From positions 216,192-280,191 of the forward strand of contig JACKDC010000006.1 in assembly GCA_020633725.1 (NCBI GenBank): a stretch of 64,000 bases of DNA, given 5' to 3'. Every line of letters begins with the position of its first letter. The first letter of the stretch is position 1. Positions 50,284-59,067 of this stretch are shown here, one piece after another. The notes beneath the pieces were generated by a model that ran no database searches, had not been told where the DNA came from, and worked only from the letters and a program-made list of their open reading frames with translations. Made by a program: the position numbers and the translations under genes. The stretch is from Candidatus Latescibacterota bacterium. Its GTDB lineage: Bacteria; Krumholzibacteriota; Krumholzibacteriia; JACNKJ01.

Positions 50284-51903
50284 ATGCGCCCTCGTCTCGT
50301 TCCGATCCTGCTGCTGGGGCTGGCGCTCGCCGGCCCCGCCGCCGCGCGCGACTTCGACTGGGTGCACGTGGAGCCCGTGGTCGGCGCGGGCAATCCCTCG
50401 CTGGCCGCGAGCTGCGTGACCCTCGGACCCGGCGGGCATCCGATCAGCGCGCGGCTGCTGGACGCCACGGGCATCATCTCGCTTCACTACCTGGGCACCG
50501 TCGAGCTGGAGGAATTCGACGCGACCGGCGCGCTGCTCTGGAGCGCCACCCTCACGGGCGAGGCGAGCGTGGACGGCATGGCCGTCGACAGCCAGGGCGC
50601 GCTGCTGCTCTACGGCGCCTATCGCGGTCCGCTGCAGGTGGACGCGACGCACTCGCTGCCCGGCAATGGCACCTTGCTGCGCGCCTTTCTCCTCAAGTTC
50701 GACGCCGCGCGCAACGTGAGCTGGCTGCGCGACCCCGGCGACGACGTCGCCAACCTCTCCGGCATCACGGCCATGGCCGTGGACGCCCAGGATCGCGTGT
50801 GGGTGGGCGTCGACGTGCTGCTCGACACCAGCATCCGGCGCCTGGACGCGGCGGGGAACTTCGTGCAGACGATCGCGCAGGGCAACGTGCGCGCGCTCAG
50901 CGGCCTGGCCTTCGACGCCGACGGCACCCTCTGGGCCACGGGCGCCTGCAGCAGCGGCAACCACAGCTTCGGCGGGCTGCAGGCCAGCACCGGCTTCACC
51001 TACAACGTCTACCTGGCGAAGTACGGCGCCGACGGCGTGGGCCAGTGGGTACGCTTCGTGGAGGACGTCACCTTCCAGCAGCCGCGGCTGGCCTCGGACG
51101 GCGTGGGGAACGTGTACGTCGCCGGGCTGCTCTTCGACGCCTTCGACTTCGGCGGGATCCAGGCCGAAGGGCCGGACTGGGTCTACGACTTCTTCCTGTG
51201 CAAGGTGAACGGGCAGGGCGACTTCCTCTGGCTGAGGGAAAGCTATCCCGACGCCTACTTCGGCGACGCCGGCCCCGGGGTCGGGCTGGTGCTCTGCGCG
51301 CGGCCCGACGCGGTGACCTTCGCCGGCTTCTCGCGCGGCACGGTCGACTGGCTGGGCAACGCCATGCCGCCGACCGCCTATGGCAACGAGGACGTCCTCC
51401 TGCTCGACTACGCCGCGGACGGCACGGTGCTGGACGCCACCACCGCGGGCAGCGACTGGGTGGATGCGGGGCACGCCGTCGTCTTCGGACCTGACGGGAC
51501 GGCCTACCTGGCGGGGACCGTCGGCCAGAACGCGCAGTTCGGCGACCTGGACTTCGGCGGGATCACCGTGAACAGCTTCCTCGCCGCGCTTCCGGCCGCC
51601 ACCACCGCCGTGCCGGAGACGGCCGCGGCCGCTCCGCGCCTCGACAACCACCCCAACCCCTTCAACCCCAGCACGCGCCTCCGCTATGCGCTCGCCGGGC
51701 CGGGCCAGGTGCGCCTGGACGTCTACGATCTGCGCGGCGCGCGGCTGCGCACCCTCGTGGACACGCGCGCGGCCGCCGGCGAGCACGCGGTGGACTGGGA
51801 CGGCCGCGACGACGCCGGCCGCCGCCTGGCCAGCGGCGTCTACCTGGCCCGGCTCGAGTCTGCCGAGGGCAGCGCGCTGCGCCGGCTGGTCCTGATCCGC
51901 TGA
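50284..51903 (+). CDS. Secreted beta-propeller protein with sorting-type tail
   Basis: The 539-aa protein has a signal peptide (LVPILLLGLALAGPAAA). The body (25-440) has propeller-like repeats with long strands and (G/A)..W.R(F/D)..D and VAGLLFDAF..GG landmarks, similar to SBBP-type repeats and loosely to the lipoprotein at 38156-39946. The tail is HPNPFNPSTRLRYAL, DLRGARLRTLVD, VDWDGRDDAGRRLASGVYLAR, ending LVLIR. ATG 50284 follows AAGGAGG. It lies 22 bases after transketolase and could be co-transcribed. A strong hairpin at 51923-51948 follows its stop. Function unknown. Confidence 0.83.
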   Translation: MRPRLVPILLLGLALAGPAAARDFDWVHVEPVVGAGNPSLAASCVTLGPGGHPISARLLDATGIISLHYLGTVELEEFDATGALLWSATLTGEASVDGMAVDSQGALLLYGAYRGPLQVDATHSLPGNGTLLRAFLLKFDAARNVSWLRDPGDDVANLSGITAMAVDAQDRVWVGVDVLLDTSIRRLDAAGNFVQTIAQGNVRALSGLAFDADGTLWATGACSSGNHSFGGLQASTGFTYNVYLAKYGADGVGQWVRFVEDVTFQQPRLASDGVGNVYVAGLLFDAFDFGGIQAEGPDWVYDFFLCKVNGQGDFLWLRESYPDAYFGDAGPGVGLVLCARPDAVTFAGFSRGTVDWLGNAMPPTAYGNEDVLLLDYAADGTVLDATTAGSDWVDAGHAVVFGPDGTAYLAGTVGQNAQFGDLDFGGITVNSFLAALPAATTAVPETAAAAPRLDNHPNPFNPSTRLRYALAGPGQVRLDVYDLRGARLRTLVDTRAAAGEHAVDWDGRDDAGRRLASGVYLARLESAEGSALRRLVLIR

Positions 51904-51922
51904 GCTGCCGCGTCGGGCGGGG

Positions 51923-51948
51923 CCGGGGTGTCCAAGGGGACGCCCCGG
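51923..51948 (+). terminator. 11-bp stem hairpin after secreted propeller gene
   Basis: CCGGGGTGTCC (51923-51933) pairs with GGACGCCCCGG (51938-51948), one G-T wobble, loop AAGG. There is no T run, so it is a possible rho-independent or mRNA-end hairpin. It separates this gene from tonB. Confidence 0.5.
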
Positions 51949-52024
51949 CGACGCCCCCGCCGGAACCGACCGCGCGTCCCGTCCGTATCCGTCGGGATTC
52001 CCCCGCCCTAGGAAAGCAGGTGCC

Positions 52025-52951
52025 GTGACTCCCATCCTGGCCAGGGACGCCTACCGCACGCGGCCCGGCGTGTGGACGCTGGCGCTGGCGCTGGCGTTGC
52101 TGCTGCACGCCGGGGCCATCGTCGGGGTGAAGCGCCTGCACCTGGCCTCGGCGCGCCCGCTGCCGGAGGAGGAGCCGCCGCCGCTGGAGTTCGTCTTCGC
52201 CCCCGAGCCCGCAGACACGCCCCGCCAGTTCACCGAACTTCCCGAGGACCGCGCCGACACGCCCCCCGAGCGCGCCGACCTGCTGAGCAACGTGGCGAGC
52301 CGCGCGCGCGACCTCACGCCGGGCGGGGAGGACGCCGCCCGCCCGCGCAGCGACGGCCGCGCCGACTTCCCCCAGGTGGCCATGGACACCGGCGCCCCGT
52401 CCGCGCCCGCGCCGGCCGGACAGCCCATGCCGGCCGAACCCAGCGAGGAGAGCCCGCGCGGCGCCCTGCCCCGCCGCGGCACGCCGGCCACCGAAAACCC
52501 GCTGGACGCCTACCGCCGCCTCGACCCGTCGACCGCGCGCGAGCAGCAGCCGCCCAGTCCGCGCGCGGGCGCGTCGGACGTCCACCAGGAGGCGATGGCG
52601 AGTCCCGACGGGAACGTCAAACTGCTCGGCGACGTCAGCCTGAGCACCAGCGCCTGGGTCTACGGCTACTGGATGCAGCGTTTCCGCCGCGCGGTGGAGT
52701 CCCACTGGAACGCGCCCTACGCCTTCAAGATCGGCATGATCAAGGGCTGGACGCTCGTCGGCCTCGAGGTTGCGCGCACCGGCGAGCTGCTGAAGGTGGA
52801 AGTGCTGGACGAAGAGGGGCACTATACCCTGCGCGACGCGAGCGTGGCCGCCATCCAGGCGGCGGCGCCCTTTGAACCCCTGCCCCCCGACGCGCCGGAG
52901 CAGACGCTCCGCCTGCAGATCCGCATGATCTACACCGACTACGGCCACTAG
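52025..52951 (+). CDS. tonB: TonB-family energy-coupling protein
   Basis: The 308-aa protein has one N-terminal TM helix (VWTLALALALLLHAGAIVGV, about 16-35), a long proline-, glutamate- and arginine-rich periplasmic linker (50-195), and a C-terminal TonB-like domain (210-308: YWMQRFRRAVESHWNAP, GLEVARTGELLKVEVLDEEG, AAPFEPLPPD). It links the inner-membrane ExbB-ExbD motor to outer-membrane receptors. The start GTG 52025 is followed by a cytoplasmic stretch with arginine before the helix. The next gene begins 21 bases on, and exbD follows by overlap. No TonB-dependent receptor is encoded in the window. Confidence 0.87.
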   Translation: MTPILARDAYRTRPGVWTLALALALLLHAGAIVGVKRLHLASARPLPEEEPPPLEFVFAPEPADTPRQFTELPEDRADTPPERADLLSNVASRARDLTPGGEDAARPRSDGRADFPQVAMDTGAPSAPAPAGQPMPAEPSEESPRGALPRRGTPATENPLDAYRRLDPSTAREQQPPSPRAGASDVHQEAMASPDGNVKLLGDVSLSTSAWVYGYWMQRFRRAVESHWNAPYAFKIGMIKGWTLVGLEVARTGELLKVEVLDEEGHYTLRDASVAAIQAAAPFEPLPPDAPEQTLRLQIRMIYTDYGH

Positions 52952-52972
52952 GCCATCACCGGGGACGACGCG

Positions 52973-53587
52973 ATGATCGAGATCCTGGACAAGACCGGCA
53001 TCCTCATCTACCCGCTGGCGCTCTGCTCGCTGCTGGCGCTGACCCTCACCCTGGAGCGCGTGTGGGCGCTGCGGCGGGGCCGCGTGCTGCCGCGGGAGAT
53101 CCTCGAGGTGGTGGGGGCGGCGCGGCCGGGCCGCGATCTCAGCATGGCGATCGAGGTCTGTCGCAAGAACCCGGGCGTCTTCGCCGACGTGATGCGCGCC
53201 GGCCTCGAACAGGCCGACCGCCCCTGGGAGCAGATGCGCGACGCGCTGCTCGACGCGGGCCGCCAGCGCACGCCCGTGCTCGAGCGGCACCTGGTCTGGC
53301 TCTCGACCATCGCGCAGGCCGCGCCGCTGCTGGGTCTGCTGGGGACGGTGCTGGGCATGATCCGGATGTTCGCGTCGATCTCGGTGTCTGGCCTCGGCGA
53401 TCCGGGCGCGCTGTCCGAGGGCATCAGCGAGGCGATGTTCACCACGGCCATCGGGCTGGTGATCGGCATCCCCACGCTGGTGGCCTACAACCTGATCGCC
53501 GCGCGCTCCGAGGCCCTGGTGGCCGAGATCGAGGCGCAGGCCACGCAGCTGCTCACGCGCCTGCGCGGCGAGCGGGAGGCGGCGTGA
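52973..53587 (+). CDS. exbB: ExbB/TolQ/MotA-family proton channel
   Basis: The 204-aa protein has three TM helices: residues about 10-30, then TIAQAAPLLGLLGTVLGMI (about 105-130) and SEAMFTTAIGLVIGIPTLVAYN (about 150-175). These are the classic MotA/TolQ/ExbB signature segments. With ExbD it forms the proton-driven motor. Its TGA overlaps the GTG of exbD (GTGA). Confidence 0.94.
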   Translation: MIEILDKTGILIYPLALCSLLALTLTLERVWALRRGRVLPREILEVVGAARPGRDLSMAIEVCRKNPGVFADVMRAGLEQADRPWEQMRDALLDAGRQRTPVLERHLVWLSTIAQAAPLLGLLGTVLGMIRMFASISVSGLGDPGALSEGISEAMFTTAIGLVIGIPTLVAYNLIAARSEALVAEIEAQATQLLTRLRGEREAA

Positions 53588-54033
53588 GCGGCATGCAGTT
53601 CCGGCCCGCGGGCAAGCGCCCCCCGGTGACGCTCAACCTGACGCCGCTCATCGACGTGCTCTTTCTCTTCATCATCTTCTTCACGTTGACGAGCACGTTC
53701 AAGCGCGTGGGCGAGCTGGAGCTGCGCCTGCCGGATTCCAGCACGGCGGCGCCGGAGAGCGCCGAGGCACAGAAGCGTCAGCTCGAGCTGGTGGCCACCG
53801 AGGACGGACGCCTGCTCCTGGATGGCGCGCCGGTGGAGCTGGCGGCGCTGAAGGGCGCGCTCGAGGCGCGGCGGGCTGACAACCCCGAAGGCCGCGTGCT
53901 GATCAAGGCCGAGGCGGCCGTGCCCCATGGCGACGTGGTGCGCCTGCTGGACATCGTCCGCGAAGCGGGCTACGCCGGCGTGGGGATCGGCACGCAGCGG
54001 CGGAGTGAGCTGGAAGGGAAGGTGGCGCGCTAG
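53584..54033 (+). CDS. exbD: ExbD/TolR-family protein
   Basis: The 149-aa protein has one N-terminal TM helix with the key Asp (NLTPLIDVLFLFIIFFTLT, D near residue 24) and a periplasmic domain ending VPHGDVVRLLDIVREAGYAGVGIGTQ. That is the ExbD/TolR pattern. The GTG at 53584 lies in the stop overlap with exbB; ATG 53593 is an alternative. It ends the operon, and the next gene is convergent. Confidence 0.92.
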   Translation: MSGMQFRPAGKRPPVTLNLTPLIDVLFLFIIFFTLTSTFKRVGELELRLPDSSTAAPESAEAQKRQLELVATEDGRLLLDGAPVELAALKGALEARRADNPEGRVLIKAEAAVPHGDVVRLLDIVREAGYAGVGIGTQRRSELEGKVAR

Positions 54034-54050
54034 CGCAGGCGCGGATGATG

Positions 54051-54617
54051 CTAGTCCGGGAAGCCCGCGCGGCGCCTGGCTCGGACCCATTCATCCCTGA
54101 TCCCCAGGGCATCGATCCACTTCGAGAGGTACTCGTGATCGAGCGAATCCCAACGCAGGCCGAGTAGTTCGGCAACGTCCTGGATCTGACGCTCGGACTG
54201 CCTGAGCTTGGCCCACTCCAGCTTGGCGAGCACCACATCCTCCGCGGTTGCCACGTACAAACAGGTGCCAAAGACCTCGACGGCCGTCCTTCGAGCGAAC
54301 TCCTCCTGGCTGAAGGCCCGCAGCTTCCGGATGATCAGATCGATCTTCCAGCCCGTCCCTCGATCAATGACACTGAAAGCCGTGCCGTGCGCGAGAGCTG
54401 CTTGGGCGTCGCCCAGATCCACGTAGTACTCCGAGGGCGGGAGCAGCCCGACGAGCTCGACGAGCTGTTCGCGCGTCGGGGCGATGACGAGGTCGATGTC
54501 CTGGGTCGCCCGGGGTGCGCCGTGGTAGGAACTGGCGAAGGAGCCAGTGAGCATGTAGGGAATCCCGACGCGTTCCAGAGCATCTGCGATTCGCCGAAAG
54601 ACATCCGCCGTGCTCAT
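54051..54617 (-). CDS. Nucleotidyltransferase-fold protein (MNT/AbiEii-like), module second gene
   Basis: The 188-aa protein has the minimal nucleotidyltransferase signature: TGSFASSYHG followed by TQDIDLVI with D40 and D42, then a C-terminal helical region (VVLAKLEWAKLRQSERQIQDVAELL). Such proteins are common in two-gene toxin-antitoxin or abortive-infection modules and as stand-alone sugar-nucleotide or tRNA modifiers. The ATG at 54617 overlaps the TGA of a 67-aa gene (ATGA). Base composition is visibly lower in GC than neighbouring genes and codon use is less biased, suggesting transfer. It is convergent to exbD with an 17-base gap. Which partner would be toxic is not known. Confidence 0.75.
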   Translation of the reverse strand: MSTADVFRRIADALERVGIPYMLTGSFASSYHGAPRATQDIDLVIAPTREQLVELVGLLPPSEYYVDLGDAQAALAHGTAFSVIDRGTGWKIDLIIRKLRAFSQEEFARRTAVEVFGTCLYVATAEDVVLAKLEWAKLRQSERQIQDVAELLGLRWDSLDHEYLSKWIDALGIRDEWVRARRRAGFPD

Positions 54618-54817
54618 TTTGCCGATCGTCCGGACGAGTGAGCCAGAAGGAAGAGCAACTCCGCATCTGGGGACCCGGGATGGATCTCCCTGAGCCGACA
54701 CAGCGCGAGTTCCCGTGCCGCTTCGCTCATCTCGAGCGCAATCGTCAGCCGCTCCGGCCCCGACAACGAGGCCTGGATTGCCCTCTGCAGCTCGATTGCC
54801 ATCGATGTGTGTTTCAT
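54614..54817 (-). CDS. 67-aa helical partner of nucleotidyltransferase module
   Basis: This small protein is predicted all alpha-helical and charged (IELQRAIQASL, RLTIALEMSEAARELALCRL, SPDAELLFLLAH). It has no known motif. It is translationally coupled to the downstream nucleotidyltransferase-fold gene by ATGA. Small helical proteins of this kind are usual first genes of such modules. ATG 54817 is chosen; a second ATG lies five codons later. The two genes share the lower GC content. Confidence 0.6.
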   Translation of the reverse strand: MKHTSMAIELQRAIQASLSGPERLTIALEMSEAARELALCRLREIHPGSPDAELLFLLAHSSGRSAK

Positions 54818-55057
54818 GGGTCCGCGCTTCCGAGGCTCGGCACTCTGCGCAAGGCCAGCCGTGTCGCCAGAGGCAACGGCCGCATGTCAGCGCTTCGCGG
54901 CGAAGGATACGGGAGTGGGTATGGCTTGGCAAGATGCGCCCCCGCTCCGCCCGAGCCGCGCGCTTGGGTCGCGGCAGCTCAGGTGCTATAATTGAAGGTG
55001 AGGGTCGACCTGGCCCTCGAACCAGCCTGGTCGGGCGGTCGAAAAGGGGGGCTTGAG
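54818..55057 (+). other. Intergenic region holding the promoter of the second LVIVD gene
   Basis: 240 bases without a protein gene. The only clear element is the promoter at 54964-54992. The leader from about 55000 to the ATG at 55058 contains no hairpin I can support. The left 100 bases border the nucleotidyltransferase module and share its lower GC content. Confidence 0.4.
54964..54992 (+). promoter_or_regulatory. Strong candidate promoter of second LVIVD gene
   Basis: TTGGGT at 54964-54969, 17-base spacer, perfect TATAAT at 54987-54992, in the context GTGCTATAATTG. This is the best match on the plus strand for a protein gene in the window. Confidence 0.62.
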
Positions 55058-57244
55058 ATGCTGCGTTCGCTACGGATCGGCGCCGCGCTTCTTCTTATGG
55101 CCGGCGCGGCCGCGGGCATCGCGCGCGCGGAGTGTTACGACTACGATCAGGGCTTCCACTGGGCGAGCGTCGCGCCCTCGGGCGAGGGCGCCGAGACGGT
55201 CGCTCTCCAGGGCAACCTCTGCCTCGTCGGCGGGACGGGGCCGGAGCTGCGGATCCTGGACCTGGCCCACCCGTCCCTCCCGCAGCTCCTGGGCACGCTG
55301 CCGACGCCCGGCGTCATCGTGGACATCGAGATCACCGACGACTACGCCGTACTGGGGATCCTCGTCAACGCGGAGCCCTACGACCAGAGCGCCCTCTGGA
55401 CCGTGGACTTCAGCGATCCCCACGCGCCGGTTCAGCTCGGCGGCGTGGTCTTCGACGGGACCGGAGACTTCGTGGATCTCGCAGGGCAGACGGCCTACTT
55501 CGAGAATCGTCTGCCCGCCCCGCCCGAGGGAGACAACGGACTCGTCGGCATCGATCTGAGCGATCCGGCGAATCCCGCGCTCCTGGGGCGAATCTCCTTC
55601 GGCGCCTACTACGGCGCTCGCGCGGTGACCGGGAACCTCGTCCACGGGACGCACAACCTCTTCGGCGAGACCAGCTACTGGATCCAGGACATCTCGGACT
55701 TCGCGAATCCCGTCTCTCTGGGGTCGATTCCCGGCGACGGCATCGGCTTCTACAGCGGGCTCTGGACGACGGGACACCACGCCTTCGTCGAGAGCGACGC
55801 GGGCGTCGCCGTGATCGACTTCGCCGATCCGTCGGCTCCTGCGGTCGTGGGATCGATCGCCTCCGGACAGCCGCAGGCGATGGCCTTCGCGGGCGATCGC
55901 GCCTACCTCGCGGACACGTGGCTGCGCGTGTTCGACATCGCCGACCCCACGTCCCCGCAGCTGCTGTTCGTCGAGGGCGGGGCCGGGCGGAGCCTCGCGA
56001 CGAGCGGCGATCTGCTCTGCAGCGCGCTCGGCACCCACGGCCTGTTGACGGTGGACGTGGGCGACGGAATGCCGGCGAGCCCGCTGTCGACGCCCCTGAC
56101 CACGACCACCCTCGAAGTGGCCTCCCAGGGAGCGTTCGCCTACGCCGTCGGCACGGACGACTACTTCCGCGTTCTCGACGTCAGCGATCTCACGCAGCCC
56201 CTGCCCCGCGGCACCCTCTACATCCCCGGCGACAATCCGACCCTGGTCGTGCGGGGCGATCTCGCCTACGTGCTCGACTGGCAGCAGCTGCGCATCATCG
56301 ATGTCTCGAACCCCGACCTGCCCCAGGTGCTGGGCGTTCTCCCCTTGAGCGATCTGCCGACCGATCTGGTCATCCAGGGCGATCGGGCGTACGCGTCGCG
56401 CCAGCCGTCGGGCTTCCATACCATCGACATCTCGAACCCCTCCGCGCCGTCCCTGCTGCACACCGCGACCTTCGGTGTGCTCAACGTGAACATGGCGGTG
56501 TCGGGGGATGCCGTCTACCTCGGCGATTTCATCAACGGGATCATCGTCGTCGACAACTCCAACCCGCTGAATCCTGTCATGGTGACCCAGCTCACCCAGG
56601 TCGTCGGCGAGCAGACGGAACTGGCCATCGCGGACGAAGTTCTCTACGTGAGCGCACAGGACTCGGGCCTGCTCATCTATGACATCAGCAGTCCGCTCGC
56701 TCCCGTGCAGGTCGCGGTGCAGGACTTCGGCGCGTCGGGTGTCCTGGACATCGCCGGGGATCGCATGACGCTCCGCGGGGGCAGAGAGCTACTGTTCCTC
56801 GATCGGACGGATCCCCTGGATCTCAAGCTGCTGGGCAGCGCGAGCGGGTACGTCGTCTACACGGTGGCGCAGGGCGCCGAGGCGATCTTCGCCGCCGGCG
56901 CCGCGCCGGCGGGCCTCCAGATCTTCCCGCTGGCCTGCACGCCGACCGCCGCGCCCGATCCCGCCCCCGCGCCGGTGGCGCTCAGGGCCTGGCCCAACCC
57001 CTTCAATCCGCAGGTCACGCTGGAGTTCAGCCTGGCGACGCCCGCGCACGGTACGCTGGAGATCTACGACGTCGCCGGGCGCCGGCTCGCCACGGTCGCC
57101 GCGGGCAGCTTCGCGGCCGGCGAGAACCGGGCGGTCTGGGAGGGTCGGGATGAGTCGGGCCAGGCGCTGCCCTCGGGCGTCTACTTCGCGCGGCTCGCGG
57201 CGGGCGACGCGCGGGCGAACTGGAAGCTGGTGCTGCTGCGCTGA
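55058..57244 (+). CDS. Secreted LVIVD-repeat protein with sorting-type tail
   Basis: The 728-aa protein has a signal peptide (LRSLRIGAALLLMAGAAAGIARA) directly followed by ECYDYDQGFHW, resembling the QCVDYADHVHWES that opens the mature LVIVD protein at 45344. About twelve repeats with (A/V)YL.D..LR(V/I)FDI(A/S)(D/N)P..P..L follow, then the tail WPNPFNPQVTLEFSL, DVAGRRLATVA, VWEGRDESGQALPSGVYFARL and LVLLR. ATG 55058 is preceded by AAAAGGGGGG. A full intrinsic terminator follows at 57281-57309. Function unknown; probably exported and surface-associated. Confidence 0.88.
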   Translation: MLRSLRIGAALLLMAGAAAGIARAECYDYDQGFHWASVAPSGEGAETVALQGNLCLVGGTGPELRILDLAHPSLPQLLGTLPTPGVIVDIEITDDYAVLGILVNAEPYDQSALWTVDFSDPHAPVQLGGVVFDGTGDFVDLAGQTAYFENRLPAPPEGDNGLVGIDLSDPANPALLGRISFGAYYGARAVTGNLVHGTHNLFGETSYWIQDISDFANPVSLGSIPGDGIGFYSGLWTTGHHAFVESDAGVAVIDFADPSAPAVVGSIASGQPQAMAFAGDRAYLADTWLRVFDIADPTSPQLLFVEGGAGRSLATSGDLLCSALGTHGLLTVDVGDGMPASPLSTPLTTTTLEVASQGAFAYAVGTDDYFRVLDVSDLTQPLPRGTLYIPGDNPTLVVRGDLAYVLDWQQLRIIDVSNPDLPQVLGVLPLSDLPTDLVIQGDRAYASRQPSGFHTIDISNPSAPSLLHTATFGVLNVNMAVSGDAVYLGDFINGIIVVDNSNPLNPVMVTQLTQVVGEQTELAIADEVLYVSAQDSGLLIYDISSPLAPVQVAVQDFGASGVLDIAGDRMTLRGGRELLFLDRTDPLDLKLLGSASGYVVYTVAQGAEAIFAAGAAPAGLQIFPLACTPTAAPDPAPAPVALRAWPNPFNPQVTLEFSLATPAHGTLEIYDVAGRRLATVAAGSFAAGENRAVWEGRDESGQALPSGVYFARLAAGDARANWKLVLLR

Positions 57245-57280
57245 GGCGCGCTGGCCCCCGTGCCACGCCTGGAGTATGAT

Positions 57281-57309
57281 CCCCCCGGCCCAGCGGGTCG
57301 GGGGGTTTT
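57281..57309 (+). terminator. Intrinsic terminator abutting a histidine kinase start
   Basis: CCCCCCGGCCC (57281-57291) pairs with GGGTCGGGGGG (57295-57305), loop AGC, one G-T wobble, followed by TTTT (57306-57309). It ends the LVIVD transcript that stops at 57244. The GTG start of the downstream kinase is at 57311, two bases beyond the T run, so the kinase's ribosome-binding site would lie in the right arm of the stem. Confidence 0.75.
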
Positions 57310-57310
57310 C

Positions 57311-58420
57311 GTGTCCGACGCCATCCTGCACAAGCTGCAAGAGCGCGTGAAGGAGCTGACCGCGCTCCACCGCGCGGCGCGCCTGCTTCAGGCCCACGAC
57401 CGGCCGGTGGCCGACGTGCTGGCCGAGGTCGTCGCCCTGCTGCCCGGCGCCTGGCAGTACCCTGCGATCGGCGTCGCGCGCATCCGGGTCGGCGAGGCCG
57501 AGCATGTGACGCCGGGCTGGCGCGAAACGCCATGGGTGCAGCGGGCGGAGTTCGTCACGCGGGGTGGCGAGGCGGGGAGCATCGAGGTGGCCTATCTCGA
57601 GGAGCGGCCCGCCGCCGCCGAGGGGCCTTTCCTCGCCGAGGAGCGCGAGCTGATCGGGTCGCTGGCCGAGATGCTCCGCGCCCACCTCGAGCACCGGGAG
57701 TCCGATCGCGCGCTGCGCGACGCCCGCGACGTCCTGGAAGCGGAGGTCGCCGCCCGCACGGCGGACCTGCGCCGTCTGGCCTCGCGGCTCACCCTGGCCG
57801 AGGAGCGCGAGCGGCGCGCCATCGCCGCGGACCTGCACGATCACGTGGGGCAGGCGCTGGCCTTCATCAAGCTGCGCATCCGCGAGTTCCAGGGCAACGC
57901 GATCTTCGGCGGCTTCGAGGACAGCCTGGGCGAAACGCTTCGCCTGCTGGACCAGACCATCCGCTACACGCGCGACCTCACCGCCGAGATCAGCCCGCCG
58001 GTGCTCTACGAGCTGGGTCTGGCCCCCGCGCTGGACTGGCTGGCCGAGCACTTCGGCGACAAGCGTCGCTTTCCCGTGCGGTTCTCGCACACGGGCCGCG
58101 CGCAGCCGCTCGCCGAGGACCTGGCGGTGATGCTCTTCACCTCGGCGCGCGAGCTGCTGCTCAACAGCCTCAAGCACTCCGGTGCGCCGGGCGCGGCGCT
58201 CGAGCTGGCCTGGGCGCGGGGCGAGGTGGCCGTGACCGTGACCGACCGCGGCCGGGGCTTCGATCCCGCGCGCGCCGCCGATCCCCGCGGCGACGCCTTC
58301 GGCCTCTTCTCCATCCGCGAGCGCTTCCGCACCCTGGGCGGCGCGGTGACGATCGACGCCGCGGCGGGCCAGGGCTGTCGCATCACGCTGCGCGCGCCAC
58401 TGGCGGAGGTCGGACCGTGA
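57311..58420 (+). CDS. NarL-type sensor histidine kinase
   Basis: The 369-aa protein has no TM helix, so it is probably cytoplasmic. An N-terminal sensor region (about 1-130, LQERVKELTALHRAARLLQ start, GAF-like) is followed by a short coiled coil, then HisKA_3 with RAIAADLHDHVGQALA (H176), and a HATPase with RELLLNSLKHS, DRGRGFDP and GLFSIRERFRTLGG. This is the NarX/DegS-type kinase of LuxR-type response regulators. The stop overlaps the regulator's GTG (GTGA). The start GTG 57311 is chosen; GTG 57260 would place the terminator stem at 57281 inside the coding sequence. A TATGAT at 57273-57278 is a weak -10. Confidence 0.88.
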   Translation: MSDAILHKLQERVKELTALHRAARLLQAHDRPVADVLAEVVALLPGAWQYPAIGVARIRVGEAEHVTPGWRETPWVQRAEFVTRGGEAGSIEVAYLEERPAAAEGPFLAEERELIGSLAEMLRAHLEHRESDRALRDARDVLEAEVAARTADLRRLASRLTLAEERERRAIAADLHDHVGQALAFIKLRIREFQGNAIFGGFEDSLGETLRLLDQTIRYTRDLTAEISPPVLYELGLAPALDWLAEHFGDKRRFPVRFSHTGRAQPLAEDLAVMLFTSARELLLNSLKHSGAPGAALELAWARGEVAVTVTDRGRGFDPARAADPRGDAFGLFSIRERFRTLGGAVTIDAAAGQGCRITLRAPLAEVGP

Positions 58421-59067
58421 GCCTTCGACTCGTCCTCGCCGACGACCACAAGATGTTCCGTGACGGCCTACGCCCGCTCATCGAGCGGCAGCCGGAGCTC
58501 CGCGTGGTGGGCGAGACCGCCGACGGCCTCGAGCTCCTCGCCCTGGTGGAGGCCCAGCGGCCCGATCTGGTGGTGCTGGACGTCAGCATGCCCGGCCTCA
58601 ACGGCATCGAGGCGGCGCGGCGGATCCGTCAGCAGCAGCCCGACGTGCGCATCGCCATGCTGTCGATGCACGCCGATCGACGCTTCGTGCTCGAGGCGCT
58701 CAAGGCCGGCGCCAACGCCTACCTGCTCAAGGACGACCCCTTCGAGGCGCTGGTCCGGGCGATCCCGCGCATCATGGCCGGGCAGGTGGTGCTGGCCGAG
58801 CGCATCGGCGAGCAGGTGGTGCAGGAGTACGTCGCGCTGGCCCAGCGCGAGCAGGGTTCGGCCTTCGGCCTGCTCAGCCCGCGGGAGCGCGAGGTGCTGC
58901 AGCTCATCGCCGAGGGGCGCAGCACCAAGGAGATCGCGGGGGCGCACGGCGTGAGCGTCAAGACGGTCGAGAGCCAGCGCAAGCAGATCATGGACAAGCT
59001 GGACCTGCACAGCGTCGCCGAACTGACGAAGTACGCCATCCGCGAGGGGCTGACCTCACTGGACTGA
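58417..59067 (+). CDS. LuxR/NarL-family response regulator
   Basis: The 216-aa protein has a receiver with ADDH, phosphoacceptor D55 in VVLDVSMPG and the conserved K near 105 (YLLKDD), then a LuxR-type helix-turn-helix (SPREREVLQLIAEGRSTKEIA ... VKTVESQRKQIMDKL). It would bind DNA when phosphorylated by the upstream kinase. Translation is coupled by a GTGA overlap. The ammonium transporter starts 122 bases downstream, which makes nitrogen control one possible target, but no operator is evident. Confidence 0.93.
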   Translation: MSLRLVLADDHKMFRDGLRPLIERQPELRVVGETADGLELLALVEAQRPDLVVLDVSMPGLNGIEAARRIRQQQPDVRIAMLSMHADRRFVLEALKAGANAYLLKDDPFEALVRAIPRIMAGQVVLAERIGEQVVQEYVALAQREQGSAFGLLSPREREVLQLIAEGRSTKEIAGAHGVSVKTVESQRKQIMDKLDLHSVAELTKYAIREGLTSLD

